Positions 63,013-64,000 of a stretch of 64,000 nucleotides of DNA are shown here, piece by piece. The position numbers and the translations under genes were made by a program. Below the pieces are notes generated by a model. It ran no database searches, was not told the origin of the DNA, and saw only the letters and a program-made list of their open reading frames with translations. The DNA is taken from the NCBI RefSeq assembly GCF_026745355.1, contig NC_079210.1, positions 33,176,516-33,240,515 on the forward strand. The letters run 5' to 3'. The DNA comes from Beta vulgaris subsp. vulgaris (Eukaryota; Streptophyta; Magnoliopsida; Caryophyllales; Amaranthaceae). The first letter of the stretch is position 1. Each line of letters starts with the position of its first letter.

Positions 63013-64000
63013 ACTAACCGTTTATATTTTTACAAGACTTTTTTTTAATTATTAGTTTATATTTTTACATGTATGTCGTTTAATATATTTCTACACAAAT
63101 TATATGGAGATTATATCTATTAAAAATCTAAGGTAATATTATTCATTAAATAATTTTTTTTGGCCATATCCAAGTTGTACCTGTTTTTGGAAATCATGAT
63201 TTTATCTTTTTTAGGACCTCTTAAATATGGGGAAATAGTGAAGAAAGAAATAGAGAAGGAAGAAACCAATGATACCCGGTTGGCGGTACGGTGCTCCGAC
63301 CGGCGACCCAGATCGGACATTCCCAATCACGGGACGAACGCGTTCCAGATCGCTAGGGGTCGCAAACCACTTCATGCATCCAAGCGAACCCTTTTGGCCG
63401 GAGAGATTGAAGCGGTGTCACATAGTTCGCTCACCCACCCCGCGAATCATGATTCAGTTCACTAATGTAGAAAGAAGAGGGAAGAATGGAAGATGAAGAA
63501 ACGCCGTATTAATGTGAACTGAAGTTCATGATCGAATTTTGAGTTTTAATTTTTTTTTTATAATCAGAAAAAAGGAGATAGAGAGAGAGAGATAGAATCA
63601 TAAAAAGGCAGGAAAAAGAGAAAGGGGGTGCTTTGCTTTATTAAATCGCATGGTATGTCAGAGGTGGGTTTGGTCAAATGAGTTGTTTCTTATGTTTAAA
63701 TATAAAAAAAATAGTATGTGGTAGTTGCGAGTTGGTAAACTAATAAGTTACTTTTTCATATATTAAACTTATAAATAATAGTGGGGTTATTTTTAAGGGT
63801 GGTTTTGTTTTGGGAAAGAATGAACATTTTTATACGGGTACTTTTTGGGGGAGTGGACTTGGCCTTATTACTCTTGACTCTGTTATTAAATCCTAATTAC
63901 TCCTATTAACTTCCCTATGCAGTATTTCAGTTTGTATTTTGAAATTTGATGAAGTTATGAAATATAAACATATGCTTGAAATATGTTAACTTATGATATT
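63013..64000. other. Unassigned region at window end
   Basis: AT-rich except for a GC-rich island at 63270-63450 (CCGGTTGGCGGTACGG, CGACCGGCGACCC), followed by GA repeats at 63570-63595. The island has overlapping open frames on plus (63160-63496) but no family I recognise. It could be a promoter or first exon of a gene beyond the window. Confidence 0.35.

Noticed and set aside
63160..63496. Open frames over the GC-rich island near the window end
   Set aside because: No family resemblance and no splice or stop context that supports a gene; reported only as an unassigned region.

Overview
This window is nuclear DNA of a flowering plant, most likely a eudicot; I cannot name the species. The evidence is GT-AG split genes with plant-specific relatives (a brassinosteroid-type GSK3 kinase and a nuclear-encoded plastid ribosomal protein), AT-rich intergenic DNA, and a dense set of typical plant transposable elements: Tat/Ogre, Athila and Tekay Ty3-gypsy elements, a copia gag, a TRIM, Helitrons, Stowaway and Tourist MITEs, and hAT, CACTA, MULE and Harbinger remnants. 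There is no tRNA or rRNA gene and no CRISPR array.

Only three host genes are recognisable. (1) 25331-29773 (+) is a complete 12-exon GSK3/shaggy-like kinase of the BIN2 clade (407 aa). (2) 36988-34437 (-) is a complete 3-exon gene for plastid ribosomal protein L6 (220 aa). (3) 53705-51991 (-) holds the last four coding exons of aspartate aminotransferase. Its upstream exons, including the PLP-lysine exon, are not found, so it is partial or a fragment.

Layout. 1-14460: an Athila-like element (ORF1 relic on the left, 3' internal part and LTR on the right) split by a 9.5-kb gag-only Tat/Ogre-like element (1362-10890), which itself carries a CACTA end and a 45-bp minisatellite. 14466-17085: a hairpin retroposon, an LTR fragment running into a 770-bp ACC/AAC microsatellite, a Stowaway MITE and a 179-bp duplication. 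17944-21445: a Tourist/Harbinger-type element holding a large TTA microsatellite, with a 2.5-kb Helitron inserted in that microsatellite. 21645-24878: copia gag relic, a 23-nt retroposon scar and a tRNA-derived SINE. 25-30 kb: kinase gene. 30766-33940: a complete but degenerate LTR element with an exact 5-bp TSD, a 130-bp tandem array and a coiled-coil ORF remnant on the opposite strand. 34-37 kb: rpl6. 37-50 kb: nested hAT-like elements, Harbinger transposase relic, opposed Tat LTRs, CACTA end, LINE/MULE relic and a MULE-type foldback element. 49.5-51.7 kb: two more hairpin retroposons around a Tourist MITE. 52-54 kb: aminotransferase. 54-64 kb: hAT-like elements, MITEs, a TRIM joined at its primer-binding site to a Tekay chromovirus fragment, and a second Helitron.

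The most unusual signals are: a small retroposon family with a conserved 5' foldback whose stem differs between copies while pairing is kept; a 23-nt insertion made only of that family's 3' tail; the three-level Helitron/TTA/Tourist nest; several hAT-like elements filled with different short reiterated words; and reiterated GC-rich words inside the Tat LTRs.
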